The notes under the pieces are model-generated. The model did no database searches, had not been told where the DNA came from, and was given only the letters and a program-made list of their open reading frames with translations. Position numbers and translations under genes: made by a program. Source: Verrucomicrobiia bacterium (GTDB lineage: Bacteria > Verrucomicrobiota > Verrucomicrobiia > Limisphaerales > UBA9464). Taken from it: 64,000 nt of DNA. The DNA is taken from NCBI GenBank assembly GCA_019634635.1, contig JAHCBB010000002.1, positions 186,001 to 250,000 of the forward strand. Reading direction: 5' to 3'. Shown piece by piece: positions 43,803 to 52,813 of this stretch (positions are counted from its first letter, which is position 1; each line of letters starts with the position of its first letter).

Positions 43803-46800
43803 ATGAACTCCACCATTCGAACCTCCGACGCCGGTCATTGGTCTGCCGGCCGGCTGCCGGGCTTGCTCGTGCTCGCCGGGGTCCTGCTTACGAGCGGTCC
43901 GGCACTTCACGGCCATTCCGGGCCTGCCATTCATGAAGCGGCGCCTCCATTGCCAGCACCCGGCTTTCCTGGTTCGCCGGCGCTGTCTGCGTCCGCGCCT
44001 CCGTTGGCGCCCCCGGAAGCCGGGGCTGCGGATTGGGCGTTGGGTCCGGTAGCCCTCGACACCCGGTCGCTGCACGCCGAATCCCGGGCATCGGACCCGT
44101 CCATCGCCGCAGCGACCGATCCCGGGCAGCCGGGCACCGGCCTGCGGTCGGAGCCGGAGCGTCCGCTGCTCAAACCGGTGCTGAACCAGGTCATCACCGA
44201 GGGAATTCCGGTGCTGCGCGTCCGGTGGCTTGAGGCGGATCCCGGCAGAGGGGTTCGCCTGGAAGCAACGACTGCGGACGGCAATCGAACGGTGCGGGTC
44301 AACATCCTGCGGGACGGAGGACCGGTCCTTTTGGAACTGATCCCGGTGGTGCGCAATCTCTCCACCCCGGCGCGGACGACGGTGACGCTGACAGCCATCC
44401 TTCAGGGCGTCTCCCAAACAACCCATTTCGTGGTCACCATACACCCCCGGGATTTCTCGCCCATCGAGCCCCGAAGGTCGCCGGGCCCGGCCGGATGGAG
44501 TCTCCCGCAGGTTCCCCGATTCCCACCGCTTCCGTTGGCGGCTGCGGCCCATCGCCTTTTCTGGGTGGATGTGACCTTGGACGGCTACCCGGACTTGGCG
44601 ACCGCTGTTGATGGCGCCGTCACCATGAATCCTTTTGCCCGATCGTTCAGCGGCACCCAGCCGATTTCCCGGGCGGATCCGGGGCCGCTTCAGGTCATGG
44701 CATGGGGCGACATGGACGGCGACGGAGTTCCCGATGCATTTGTGTCGGGTCCGCGTCTGATGGGCACGTTTCGCACCCGGCGCAACCGGGTCACGCCCTT
44801 CTTTGACCGGGTCACCAATCACCTGGAGGAGATTGCGGTGCAGGGGGCGTCCTGGGTGGATCTTGACGGCAACGGGACACTGGACCTCGTGTACTCCGGG
44901 GTGGCCGCCGATGAAAGCCGCCGGGTGGTTGTCGCCCTCAACGACGGTTCGGGAAAGTTGACGATGGTTTCGCACGATCTTCCGCCGGCAGGCGGGCCAA
45001 TCGTTGCAGCGGACTTCAACCAGGACGGCCGCCCCGACCTGGTGCTGTTCAGCCGGTTGAATCCCGGAGGCAACCCGAGAGTTCAGTTCAACCGTGGCGG
45101 TGGTGTGTTTGAAGCAGGGCCGGTGGTGCCGGCGCTGCATCCCGTGACCGCCGCCGGGGCTCTCGACATCAACGGTGACGGGGTGACCGACCTGTGGCTG
45201 GTGGAGGATCCGCAGGGCGATCCCCGGCAGCGCGCGCTCCGGGTGCTGGTGCAGCGGGCGGGTCACTTTGTGGAATCGTACCGGGTGGGCGCGAGGGACT
45301 TTGCCACCGCCGCGGCTCCGGCCTGGGGGGATATGGATCATGACGGATGGCCGGACTTTGTGGCCCCGTATGAGGAGCTGGTGCTGCAGGCCTTCGGACG
45401 CGAAACCACCACGAATCACTTCGCCGTGTACCACAACCGCGGCGAAGGCCGGTTCGAGCGCGGACGGTTTCTCTTTGCCGGTCCGCCCCCATCGTCCACG
45501 GCCAGCGCGAGTTTTGTTCCGGTCGCGGCCGACTCGAACCTGGACGGCGCGCTCGACATCGTCGGTTACGAAGACGGATTCCGGATCTTCTTCAATCATC
45601 AACGGCAACCCAACCTGCCACCCGATGCCCCCTCGGGACTCCGGGCCTTCGACATGGGGGACGAGGTGCTGATGTTCTGGAACGTTGCAAGGGATCCCAA
45701 CCAGACCACACCGCTGACCTACAATGTCCGCGCGGGCAGTTCGCCTGGTGCGCACGATCTCGTCTCAGCCCAGTCCCTCCCGGATGGCACCCGGCTTCTC
45801 CCGCAGGCCGGCAACGCGGGCCATCTGCTGACGTTCCAGTTCCGCCTGCCGCGTCCGGACATCAATCGTGTGTACTGGTCGGTGCAGGCCGTGGACGCCA
45901 GCATGTCCGGCGGTCCGTTCGCACCAGAACTCAGCCTTGCAGTTGGACGGCCGGACAACCGGCCTCCAGGCATCCTTGCCCCCTCGGTGTTCGTTCTCGC
46001 CGAGGACACGGCCGGGTATTTCGACATCGAGGTCAGCGACGATCTCACACCGGCCGGGGCCATCGAGGTTCGTGTCGAAACGGACCGGGGCGAACTGTTC
46101 GCCCGGCCACCCGCGGTGCAGCGTCCACCCACGGACGAAGACGGATCCGTGCGCCGGGTGACGTTGATCCCGGCACGCGACGCCTCGGGCAACGCCACAT
46201 TGACGATTGTTGCCATGGACCGGAACGGGGCGGAGACACGAAGGCAGGTCTCGGTTCTCGTTCTGGAGGACAACGACCGGCCCACGATCACCGCGCAGAT
46301 CGCCGGCCCCCAGTACCTGGGTCGTCCGATCACCGGGGTGGTGTGGGTCGGGGACGTCGAGACACCGCCGGACGCGCTGCGAATCACCGCACGCAGCTCC
46401 GAGCCGTCGCTGGTGCCGGATGCCCAGATCGTCGTGTCGGGTTCCGGTGCGGAGCGATCACTTCGGATCACGCCGCTTCGACCCGAGCCGGGAAGGGTGG
46501 TCATCACCCTGACGGTCACGGATGCCGATGGGTTGTCGGATTCAGTGGACCTGATTGGGCTCTGGCAGGCTCAGCTTCTGGATTCCGAGCGGCTCGCGGG
46601 GCCGGTCTCCGGGCTGACGTCGCCGCAGTGGGTGGACTTCGACGCGGACGGTCGCCTGGATTTGATCGGGATCGGCCCCGGGTCACCGTCGGAGGTTTCG
46701 GTTTGGCGACTAGGGGAGGATGGCACCTGGAGTGAGGCCCTGCGCCACGACACCGGCATGCCCATCGGGTCGCTCCACTTGTGGGATTTCGATGGTGATG

Positions 46801-48806
46801 GCGACGTGGATCTGCTGGTTGCCGCCCCGCCGGGTTCGGTCGGCGCCGAAGGCGTGACCCTGGTCGTGTTGGAGAACGAGGACGGCCGGATCGGCCAAAG
46901 CATCCGACTGCGGTCGGTGGACTCCTTTCAAACGCTGGCGATCTTCGATGCTGATGCCGACGGCGACCCCGACATTGTTGCGGCGCGAAGCGGCACCGAG
47001 CTCGAGCTCTGGCGCCATCCCGGAGGCCCCTTGTTGGGCGATGCGTCGGATCACTGGAGTCCGATGCCGCTGGTCAATCCGCGGTCGCTGACCGCGGGCA
47101 TCACCGGGAGCTCATCCATGGAGGGCCTCCTTCCCGCTGACCTTGACGGGGATGGCCGCCTGGACCTGATCGTGACGCGCGATGCCAGCGCGGCCTCTTC
47201 GCGAAGCCGATGGCTGCGTCAGCAGCCGGACGGGCAATTCATCGTCGAGCCTCCCCGTTGGGTCCCGACCTCCCGGGCCCTGGGGTGGACCGATTTTTCC
47301 AACGATGGGGCTCCGGACCTGCTCGTTGAATTTCCTTTGAACACCGGTGTCCGCGTGAATCGGTTGTACCCGGACGGCGCGGGATCCGTGGATTTTCTGG
47401 TGGGGTCCGGATCGGGTCCGCTGGGCGACCTGGACGGTGATGGCTTCGAGGATCTGCTGGTGACATTTCGTGGAGCTCGCGATGTTTCCCTGGTTTCCAA
47501 TTTGACGCGCACCCCCTATCGGGTCCTGCCACAGCTCGAATCCCTTGCCCGCTTTACTTCGTTGCTTCCGGCGGACGTCAGTGCTGACGGCCGTCTCGAA
47601 CTCCTCGGGGTTTCACCCGATGGCCTGGAACTGATCCGCAATCTGGGTGCGCCCACCAACACTCCACCTTCGGTGCCGACGGGTCTGCGCGTGGAACGAC
47701 TCGATGATGACACCGTGGAGCTCGTGTGGACGGCTGCGCGCGATCGCGAACAGGCCGGTGGTCTGAGCTATGGCGTCCGGATGGGAACAACGCCCGGCGG
47801 ACACGACGTTGTCCCCGCCGTTGCACGGGCGGACGGCATTGCGCTGGTTCCCGGTCGCGGCAACGCCGGATGGCGGGGCCGGTTTCTCATCGCCGGGTTG
47901 CGGGCGGGGGAGACCTACCACTGGTCGGTGCAGGCGGTGGACAGCGGCTTTGCCCGGAGTGCCTTTGCCCCTGAAGTGTCCTTCACACTGAATGCGCGCC
48001 CGACAATCTCCAGACTCGCCGACGTGGTGCTGCCCGTGGGGGCTGGTCCTCAGGAACTGGCCTTTCAGGTTGCTGATCTCGAGACACCCTCGGAGGCCCT
48101 TGAAGTGACGGTGGCGTCCTCGAACCCGGTGCTCCTGCCGGCGTCGCGGGTGCAGATCACCGGAAGCGGTGCCGACCGCAGGGTGGTTTTTGAACTCAAG
48201 CCGGATCGTGCCGGGACCGCAGATGTCACGGTTCGGGTCACGGATGCGGACGCGCAGGTCACGGACCGGAGCTTTACGGTCTTCGTACCGTCGCCCGACG
48301 GCTGGGCCACCCGCGCCGTGAGAACCCTGGAGGTTCCCGCGGGCGGCGAATTGCCGTTTGTCCTGAGCGAGTTTGATCCCGAAGGTGATTTCCAGTCCTA
48401 CCGGATCTCACTGCGGCCCCGGCATGGCCGCCTGATTGTGGAACCGGATGGCACCCAGGTGCGTTATCAGCCGGACACCGGGTTCCTCGGGCAGGACACG
48501 CTGGAGTTCATTGCCAGCACTCCGGGAAGCTGGAACGCGTGGGGACAGGTGCGGCTCCAGGTGATCCCCGCACACCGACTGCATCCCGAACTGAGGTTGG
48601 GTTCCTTCGGGGTGCCTTCGCGCCTGCGCCTCGTTCTGCGGGCACGCGAGGGCGTCACCCTTCGACTCGAACACAGCCGCGACCTCCGGAATTGGCAATC
48701 CCTGGGTGAACACCGGATGCCGCAGGATGAGGCGTTGCTGGTGGACCCGCCGGCACCTTCGGATGTCCTCCCGCAGTTCTTCCGCCTCCTGCGCGTTGAT
48801 AATTAG
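43803..48806 (+). CDS. Giant secreted FG-GAP/VCBS-repeat protein with FN3- and cadherin-like modules
   Basis: A 1667-residue protein with an N-terminal signal segment (LPGLLVLAGVLLTSG). It is built as a duplicated unit. FG-GAP propeller repeats lie at about 220-600 and 922-1280 (DMDGDGVPDAF, DFNQDGRPDLVLF, DFDGDGDVDLLVA). An FN3-like module follows each at about 604-720 and 1286-1395 (RVYWSVQAVD, TYHWSVQAVD). A cadherin-like module follows again at about 829-915 and 1402-1500 (VTDADGLSD, VTDADAQVTD). A further beta domain precedes the C-terminal tail at 1615-1667 (LEHSRDLRNWQSL...FFRLL). FG-GAP blades bind calcium. Role unknown. Its stop overlaps the convergent moeA stop by 4 nt. Confidence 0.85.
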   Translation: MNSTIRTSDAGHWSAGRLPGLLVLAGVLLTSGPALHGHSGPAIHEAAPPLPAPGFPGSPALSASAPPLAPPEAGAADWALGPVALDTRSLHAESRASDPSIAAATDPGQPGTGLRSEPERPLLKPVLNQVITEGIPVLRVRWLEADPGRGVRLEATTADGNRTVRVNILRDGGPVLLELIPVVRNLSTPARTTVTLTAILQGVSQTTHFVVTIHPRDFSPIEPRRSPGPAGWSLPQVPRFPPLPLAAAAHRLFWVDVTLDGYPDLATAVDGAVTMNPFARSFSGTQPISRADPGPLQVMAWGDMDGDGVPDAFVSGPRLMGTFRTRRNRVTPFFDRVTNHLEEIAVQGASWVDLDGNGTLDLVYSGVAADESRRVVVALNDGSGKLTMVSHDLPPAGGPIVAADFNQDGRPDLVLFSRLNPGGNPRVQFNRGGGVFEAGPVVPALHPVTAAGALDINGDGVTDLWLVEDPQGDPRQRALRVLVQRAGHFVESYRVGARDFATAAAPAWGDMDHDGWPDFVAPYEELVLQAFGRETTTNHFAVYHNRGEGRFERGRFLFAGPPPSSTASASFVPVAADSNLDGALDIVGYEDGFRIFFNHQRQPNLPPDAPSGLRAFDMGDEVLMFWNVARDPNQTTPLTYNVRAGSSPGAHDLVSAQSLPDGTRLLPQAGNAGHLLTFQFRLPRPDINRVYWSVQAVDASMSGGPFAPELSLAVGRPDNRPPGILAPSVFVLAEDTAGYFDIEVSDDLTPAGAIEVRVETDRGELFARPPAVQRPPTDEDGSVRRVTLIPARDASGNATLTIVAMDRNGAETRRQVSVLVLEDNDRPTITAQIAGPQYLGRPITGVVWVGDVETPPDALRITARSSEPSLVPDAQIVVSGSGAERSLRITPLRPEPGRVVITLTVTDADGLSDSVDLIGLWQAQLLDSERLAGPVSGLTSPQWVDFDADGRLDLIGIGPGSPSEVSVWRLGEDGTWSEALRHDTGMPIGSLHLWDFDGDGDVDLLVAAPPGSVGAEGVTLVVLENEDGRIGQSIRLRSVDSFQTLAIFDADADGDPDIVAARSGTELELWRHPGGPLLGDASDHWSPMPLVNPRSLTAGITGSSSMEGLLPADLDGDGRLDLIVTRDASAASSRSRWLRQQPDGQFIVEPPRWVPTSRALGWTDFSNDGAPDLLVEFPLNTGVRVNRLYPDGAGSVDFLVGSGSGPLGDLDGDGFEDLLVTFRGARDVSLVSNLTRTPYRVLPQLESLARFTSLLPADVSADGRLELLGVSPDGLELIRNLGAPTNTPPSVPTGLRVERLDDDTVELVWTAARDREQAGGLSYGVRMGTTPGGHDVVPAVARADGIALVPGRGNAGWRGRFLIAGLRAGETYHWSVQAVDSGFARSAFAPEVSFTLNARPTISRLADVVLPVGAGPQELAFQVADLETPSEALEVTVASSNPVLLPASRVQITGSGADRRVVFELKPDRAGTADVTVRVTDADAQVTDRSFTVFVPSPDGWATRAVRTLEVPAGGELPFVLSEFDPEGDFQSYRISLRPRHGRLIVEPDGTQVRYQPDTGFLGQDTLEFIASTPGSWNAWGQVRLQVIPAHRLHPELRLGSFGVPSRLRLVLRAREGVTLRLEHSRDLRNWQSLGEHRMPQDEALLVDPPAPSDVLPQFFRLLRVDN

Positions 48807-50011
48807 GCAACGCAGGAACCCCAGCGGATGACGGGCACCGTAGTTCCGGGCGCGAGAACGGCGCCCGGGGGCACGTCCACCAGGCCGTTGGCCGCCGCGA
48901 GGGAGGCGAGGCGGTGCGAGGCTTGAGGCCCCGCGGACCGGACCCGTCCCGAGCGATCACAGTGCACCCGCATGAAATGTCGCCGTGGTTCGGGATTCGC
49001 CAGGGTCGCCGCCAGTACGCCGGGCGTTTCCGGGGGCAGCACGTCGCGCATTCCCTGGAGCCGGCGCAGCGCCGGCAACACCAGCAGCACCGCGGTCACA
49101 AACGCGGAGACTGGATTGCCGGGAACGCCCAGCACGGGGCGCCCCGCCAGGCGTCCGTGAAAGAGCGGTTTTCCCGGTTTGATGGCGATTCGCCAGTCCT
49201 GCACAACGCCGCCAGCATCGGTGATGACCCGGCGCACCAGGTCGTGGTCACCGACGGATGCCCCTCCGGCAGTCACCACCAGGTCCGCGCCAGCCGCGGC
49301 GGTCTCCAGGGCTGCCCGCAACGCGTCCGCATCGTCCGGCAGTGGCGGCGTCACATCCGCCAGCCCTCCGACACTTCGAATCAGCGCGGTGAGCATGATG
49401 GCGTTGCTTTCGTGGATTTGTCCGGGCTTCAGCGGCATTCCGGCGACCGCCAGTTCGTCACCGGTGACGCGGATGACCACGAGCGGTTGACGAAAGACCG
49501 CAACTTCGTGAACGCCCGCAGCCGCCAGCAACGCCAGCGCGGCGGCGTCCAACACCCGGCCTTCGGGCACCAGCGGCGCATCGAGGTTCACATCCTCCCC
49601 CCGAAATCTCACATGCTCCCAGGGCTTGACCGGGGTGAGGAACCGGATCCGTCCCGGGTCCTCCGGATCCGGTTCCGTATCCTCCTGCATGACGACGGCA
49701 TCGGCGCCCTCCGGCAACGGGGCGCCCGTAAACACGCGGACCGTCTCTCCGGCACCGACGGGGGACTTGGGCCAGCCGCCGGCCGGGACAGTCTCGCGAA
49801 GCCAGAGGGCGACCGGCACGGTGCCCAGGTCGGCCGCACGGACCGCGTAACCATCCATGGCTGAATTGTCGAAGGGTGGCAGCGCCGTCCGGGCTCGCGG
49901 AGAGATTGCCATCACCCGTCCCGCGGCGGCGACCAGCGGCACGACCTCCTGCCCGACAGGCTCCAGTCCCGCCAGCAATTCCTCCCGAACGGATTCCAGT
50001 GCGCTCAGCAT
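48803..50011 (-). CDS. moeA: Molybdopterin molybdotransferase MoeA
   Basis: A 402-residue protein of standard MoeA length. Motifs are intact: LPPFDNSAMDGYAVRAAD near residue 50, TGAPLPEGADAVVMQED, the molybdopterin-binding-like core VTAGGASVGDHDLVRRV, and KPLFHGRLAGRPVLGVPGNP. MoeA inserts molybdate into adenylylated molybdopterin to make the molybdenum cofactor. No other moa/moe genes are adjacent. ATG 50011 is used; the frame also opens at 50038. It converges on the FG-GAP gene with a 4-nt overlap. Confidence 0.93.
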   Translation of the reverse strand: MLSALESVREELLAGLEPVGQEVVPLVAAAGRVMAISPRARTALPPFDNSAMDGYAVRAADLGTVPVALWLRETVPAGGWPKSPVGAGETVRVFTGAPLPEGADAVVMQEDTEPDPEDPGRIRFLTPVKPWEHVRFRGEDVNLDAPLVPEGRVLDAAALALLAAAGVHEVAVFRQPLVVIRVTGDELAVAGMPLKPGQIHESNAIMLTALIRSVGGLADVTPPLPDDADALRAALETAAAGADLVVTAGGASVGDHDLVRRVITDAGGVVQDWRIAIKPGKPLFHGRLAGRPVLGVPGNPVSAFVTAVLLVLPALRRLQGMRDVLPPETPGVLAATLANPEPRRHFMRVHCDRSGRVRSAGPQASHRLASLAAANGLVDVPPGAVLAPGTTVPVIRWGSCVA

Positions 50012-50125
50012 ACCTCGTGATTGCGGGCCGGCCCGCAACGGGAGTCATCGTCAGCGTGCCGTTTGGTTCCTGGAAGGATTTCTCCAGATTTTCGGCCAAT
50101 CGGGCACGACGCCTGCCACCCCGGT

Positions 50126-50543
50126 TCAGACCCTGGGCGATAGGAAGTCGACGGGTTGGCTGAGCCTTGACAACGCGTTACCTTCGTCTCGTGGATTGGC
50201 CTTCCCGAACAGGATGAAGGCGGCCTCGTTGCCACGGCCGTCTCGATGATTCGTTACGCGGGGCTGGGAATTGGCCCATTCGATCCCCTGCCGCAGCGTG
50301 TTGATGCCGCTATCGAGGATGCTGAGGATGGCGAAGGTATCGGTTTGGGTGGCGCTGGCGCCAAGCAGGAGGCGTTCGACGAACAACCACCGGGCCCAGC
50401 GGGCGTCTAAATCGTCGCCGGGAGGCGTAGTGAGCGCGGCGCTGAGCGTTCGGGGGGGGCACAGGTTTCTGGCGACCGTTCGCGCGGAGACGGTGACCGG
50501 CCACGGCTTCGGCGAGGTCCGGTAGCCGCACGGACTCCGCCAT
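50126..50543 (-). pseudogene. Remnant of the C-terminal tail of a WD40-repeat protein, copy 2
   Basis: Read on the minus strand, the fragment begins LPDLAEAVAGHRLRANGR, then loses frame at a run of eight G (50452-50459), and in the other frame continues DARWARWLFVERLLLGASATQTD. The same tail, LPELAEAVAGHRLRADG...ARWARWFFVERL, is present at 51416-51620. Such tails follow WD40 repeats in large verrucomicrobial and planctomycete kinase-like proteins. Only about 80 codons survive, with no WD40 repeats. It lies 24 nt downstream of the toxin gene. The rest of the stretch back to moeA shows no other gene. Confidence 0.55.
50481..50516 (+). repeat. Direct repeat flanking the vapBC-like module, left copy
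   Basis: A 36-bp block starting CGCGCGGAGACGGTGACC is repeated at 51566-51601 with one mismatch (A for G at the tenth base). Both copies are part of the WD40-tail remnants and enclose the toxin-antitoxin genes. The spacing of the copies is 1085 bp. Confidence 0.7.
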
Positions 50544-50567
50544 ACCTGACGCCGTCGGGATGCGCCG

Positions 50568-51047
50568 TCAGATTGACCGGACCGCCGGCGGACCGCCGGG
50601 ATTTGCCTGCGGGATCACATTCACTCCGCGCAGGCCGAAGCGCGGGGCGGCGGCGAGGAGGTGGGTGTCGTTGGAGTAAATCTCGGCGAATCCGTGTTCG
50701 GCGGCGGTGGCAAGGTGGAGGGCGTCGGCGGCGCGGAGATAGGCGGTGACCGGGGCAGTGGCGAAGACGCTTTCGACGCGGTCGAGGATGGTGTCGGTGA
50801 GGGGAAGCAGCAGGATGATCCCGGACAGGCAATCCGCACGAAACTGGGTCATGAGTCGCCGGAAATCAGCAGGCGAGGCGACCCCTTCCCTGACCTTGCG
50901 GAAGGCGGCAGACGCAAATTCTGCTCTTCCGTGATGAGCCGAATGAATTTCGCGGACGGTGGAGGCGTGAGCCCGGACTGCGATGGTTCCCGATTCCACG
51001 ATCTGGAGTTTCAGCAGGTAACTGGCATCATAGTAGGCGGGATTCAT
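50568..51047 (-). CDS. PIN-domain ribonuclease toxin (VapC-like)
   Basis: A 159-residue protein with the PIN-fold acidic residues in place: D8 in YYDASYLLKLQ, Glu in REIHSAHHGRAEFAS, Asp in RAADALHLATAAEHG and Asp in IYSNDTHLLAAAP. VapC toxins cleave RNA, often tRNA or rRNA, in a metal-dependent way. The ATG overlaps the antitoxin stop (ATGA), the usual arrangement for co-translated toxin-antitoxin genes. The module lies between two remnants of a WD40-protein tail, suggesting insertion or recombination there. Confidence 0.85.
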   Translation of the reverse strand: MNPAYYDASYLLKLQIVESGTIAVRAHASTVREIHSAHHGRAEFASAAFRKVREGVASPADFRRLMTQFRADCLSGIILLLPLTDTILDRVESVFATAPVTAYLRAADALHLATAAEHGFAEIYSNDTHLLAAAPRFGLRGVNVIPQANPGGPPAVRSI

Positions 51048-51322
51048 CGGGCATCGCGGTCTTCTGAGAGGGCGATGGTGGAGTCGGTGCCGCCGCTGAA
51101 AGCGCCGTTCTTTAGCATCACTTCATACTCCGGCAGGAGTTTCCGGTTGGCCCATTTCGACTGGCTGCTGCTGGTGGCGGGGGGGGCGGCTTCCTCTGAG
51201 GCGATGGCCGCTTTCAGCAGGTGGATGGTCTCCTGGGTCACTGAACGACGATGGGCGGCGGCGATCTGCCGCAGTCTGGCGTGCAGATCTTCCGGGAATG
51301 CCTTGATGACGAGTGCAGGCAC
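51044..51322 (-). CDS. FitA/VapB-like ribbon-helix-helix antitoxin
   Basis: A 92-residue protein. Residues 1-45, PALVIKAFPEDLHARLRQIA then AAHRRSVTQETIHLLKA, match the ribbon-helix-helix DNA-binding fold of FitA-type antitoxins. The C-terminal part, ANRKLLPEYEVMLKNGAFSG followed by GTDSTIALSEDRDAR, is the toxin-binding tail seen in many VapB relatives. I chose the GTG at 51322 because it begins the conserved fold; upstream codons in the same frame reach 51388 and are not family-like. It would neutralise the PIN toxin and repress its own operon. Confidence 0.8.
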   Translation of the reverse strand: MPALVIKAFPEDLHARLRQIAAAHRRSVTQETIHLLKAAIASEEAAPPATSSSQSKWANRKLLPEYEVMLKNGAFSGGTDSTIALSEDRDAR

Positions 51323-51415
51323 GATGCGAAAAAGGTGGCATTCTGCTTCCATCAAGCAACCAATGTTTCGGTCCCACGCCAGGTCCACGCAGCGTCGGTG
51401 CCACCTTCTGATACC

Positions 51416-52080
51416 TTACGGCCCGAACTCTGCCGGATGGGGCTGGAGACGTTCGACGAAGAACCATCTGGCCCAGCGGGCGTGGAATTCGTTGCCGGGG
51501 AACGCGGCGAGGGTGGCGCTGACCGCTGGCCACCGTTCGAGAGGTGCGGATTCCTGGAGGCCGTCCGCGCGGAGGCGGTGACCGGCCACGGCTTCGGCGA
51601 GTTCCGGCAGCCATGCGGGTGCGGGCAGGGGCGCGATCAAGACCGGCCAGACCCGGATCGAGGCATTCTCGTCGGCGCTCAGGCCGTAGCGCTCATCGGG
51701 ACTGAGATCGGTGCGTCGGAGGCCGGGGGTGGGGCCGATACAACCGCCGAGCGGCAGCCCGCTTTCCGCATCCCAGAGGCGCGCGCGGTGGATATTGCCC
51801 GTGAGGATTCGCCGTCCGTCCGGGCTGACCGCGTTGAAGTAGGCCGTCTTGGAAAAGTCGAGCACCGACGCACTGATGGGCCGCAGCTCGGTGGCGTCCC
51901 ATAACTGGGGGCTTCCGTCGTTTCCATTCAGCACGACGACGGTTCTGGTTGTTGTCGGCCGGGTCGGTGACGAAAAGGGCATCACCCGAAACAGAGACAC
52001 CTGGTCTCCAGGCTCCCTGGCCATTCGTGGTCAACCAAGAGCTGCCACAGATCAGAAGGCACACGGATCGGAACATCATT
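51416..52080 (-). pseudogene. Truncated WD40-repeat protein, C-terminal part
   Basis: The clear part runs on the minus strand from about 51960 to 51416: GNDGSPQLWDATELRPIS, VSPDGRRILTGNIHRARLWD, LSPDERYGLSADENASIRVW, then the tail LPELAEAVAGHRLRADG...ARWARWFFVERLQPH and a stop. These are the last two or three WD40 blades plus the C-terminal tail of a large protein. Upstream, a second frame reads WLTTNGQGAWRPGVSVSGDA, suggesting a frameshift near 51960. No kinase domain or more blades are found before 52213, so only a remnant is left. The noncoding part 52081-52213 shows nothing else. Confidence 0.65.
51566..51601 (+). repeat. Direct repeat flanking the vapBC-like module, right copy
   Basis: Partner of the repeat at 50481-50516, 36 bp with one mismatch. 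It lies within the WD40-tail remnant upstream of the antitoxin gene on the minus strand. Confidence 0.7.
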
Positions 52081-52213
52081 TCATAGTGGAACCAAAAGCA
52101 GGAATTTGATCTTTATGGTCTCCGCCGGGGCTGGTTGCTCTGCGGTGTTGCCGCAAGAAATGGATGCCTTTCACCGCGCTTGACCCGGCATCCGGGAATT
52201 CGAAACTGGCCGC

Positions 52214-52726
52214 GTGCCAATTTACGAGTTCGCCTGTCCGCGTTGCCGGCGGATCTTCAGTTTTCTCTCCCGGACGGTGAACCCGACGCACACTCCGGCT
52301 TGTCCGCAATGCGGCTCCAAACGGTTGTCGAAGGAAGTGAGCCGCTTCGCGATGATCAAGGGGGTGTCAGAGCCCAAGGCGGCGGATCCCGGTGGCGACG
52401 AGGGGCCGCCCCTGCCGGACATGGATGATCCCCGGGTGGCCCGGGCCATGGCCGAGATGGAGCGGGACATGGAACATCTCGACGAAAACAACCCGCGTCA
52501 CATGGCCCATATGCTCCGCAAGATGAAGGACGTCATGCCGGCAGGGACCATGCCGAAGGACTTCGAAGTGGCCATCCGGCGTCTCGAGGCGGGTGAAGAC
52601 CCTGAAAAAATCGAAGCCGACATGGGAGACTTGTTGGGGGGACTGATGGGCGACGATCCCGAGGACGATGGCGGTGGCGGTGGCGGTGGTGCCTACAGCC
52701 GGGATCCCGGACTGTACGACTACTGA
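52214..52726 (+). CDS. FmdB-family zinc ribbon protein
   Basis: A 170-residue protein starting at a GTG. The N-terminal zinc ribbon has four Cys, C8 and C11 (FACPRC) and C30 and C33 (ACPQCG), as in FmdB-type regulators. The remainder is acidic and helical (DMDDPRVARAMAEMERDMEH) with an LRKMKDVMPAG segment that many FmdB relatives in this phylum share, and a Gly-rich end (GGGGGGG). FmdB was described near formamidase genes, and its target is unknown. A short hairpin with ACGTCCG/CGGACGT arms follows the stop at 52731-52752. Confidence 0.82.
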   Translation: MPIYEFACPRCRRIFSFLSRTVNPTHTPACPQCGSKRLSKEVSRFAMIKGVSEPKAADPGGDEGPPLPDMDDPRVARAMAEMERDMEHLDENNPRHMAHMLRKMKDVMPAGTMPKDFEVAIRRLEAGEDPEKIEADMGDLLGGLMGDDPEDDGGGGGGGAYSRDPGLYDY

Positions 52727-52730
52727 GCCG

Positions 52731-52752
52731 ACGTCCGGATCGTCTCGGACGT
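52731..52752. terminator. Weak hairpin between convergent genes
   Basis: ACGTCCG (52731-52737) and CGGACGT (52746-52752) form a 7-bp stem with an 8-nt loop just after the fmdB-like stop and 62 nt before the end of the convergent peptidase gene. No T-run follows on either strand, so function as a terminator is uncertain. Confidence 0.3.
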
Positions 52753-52813
52753 TGGGAGGCGGCCAGAGACTGCTGGCGGTCCCCCTTTGGGCAAATCCGG
52801 CTTCCTTGCCGCT

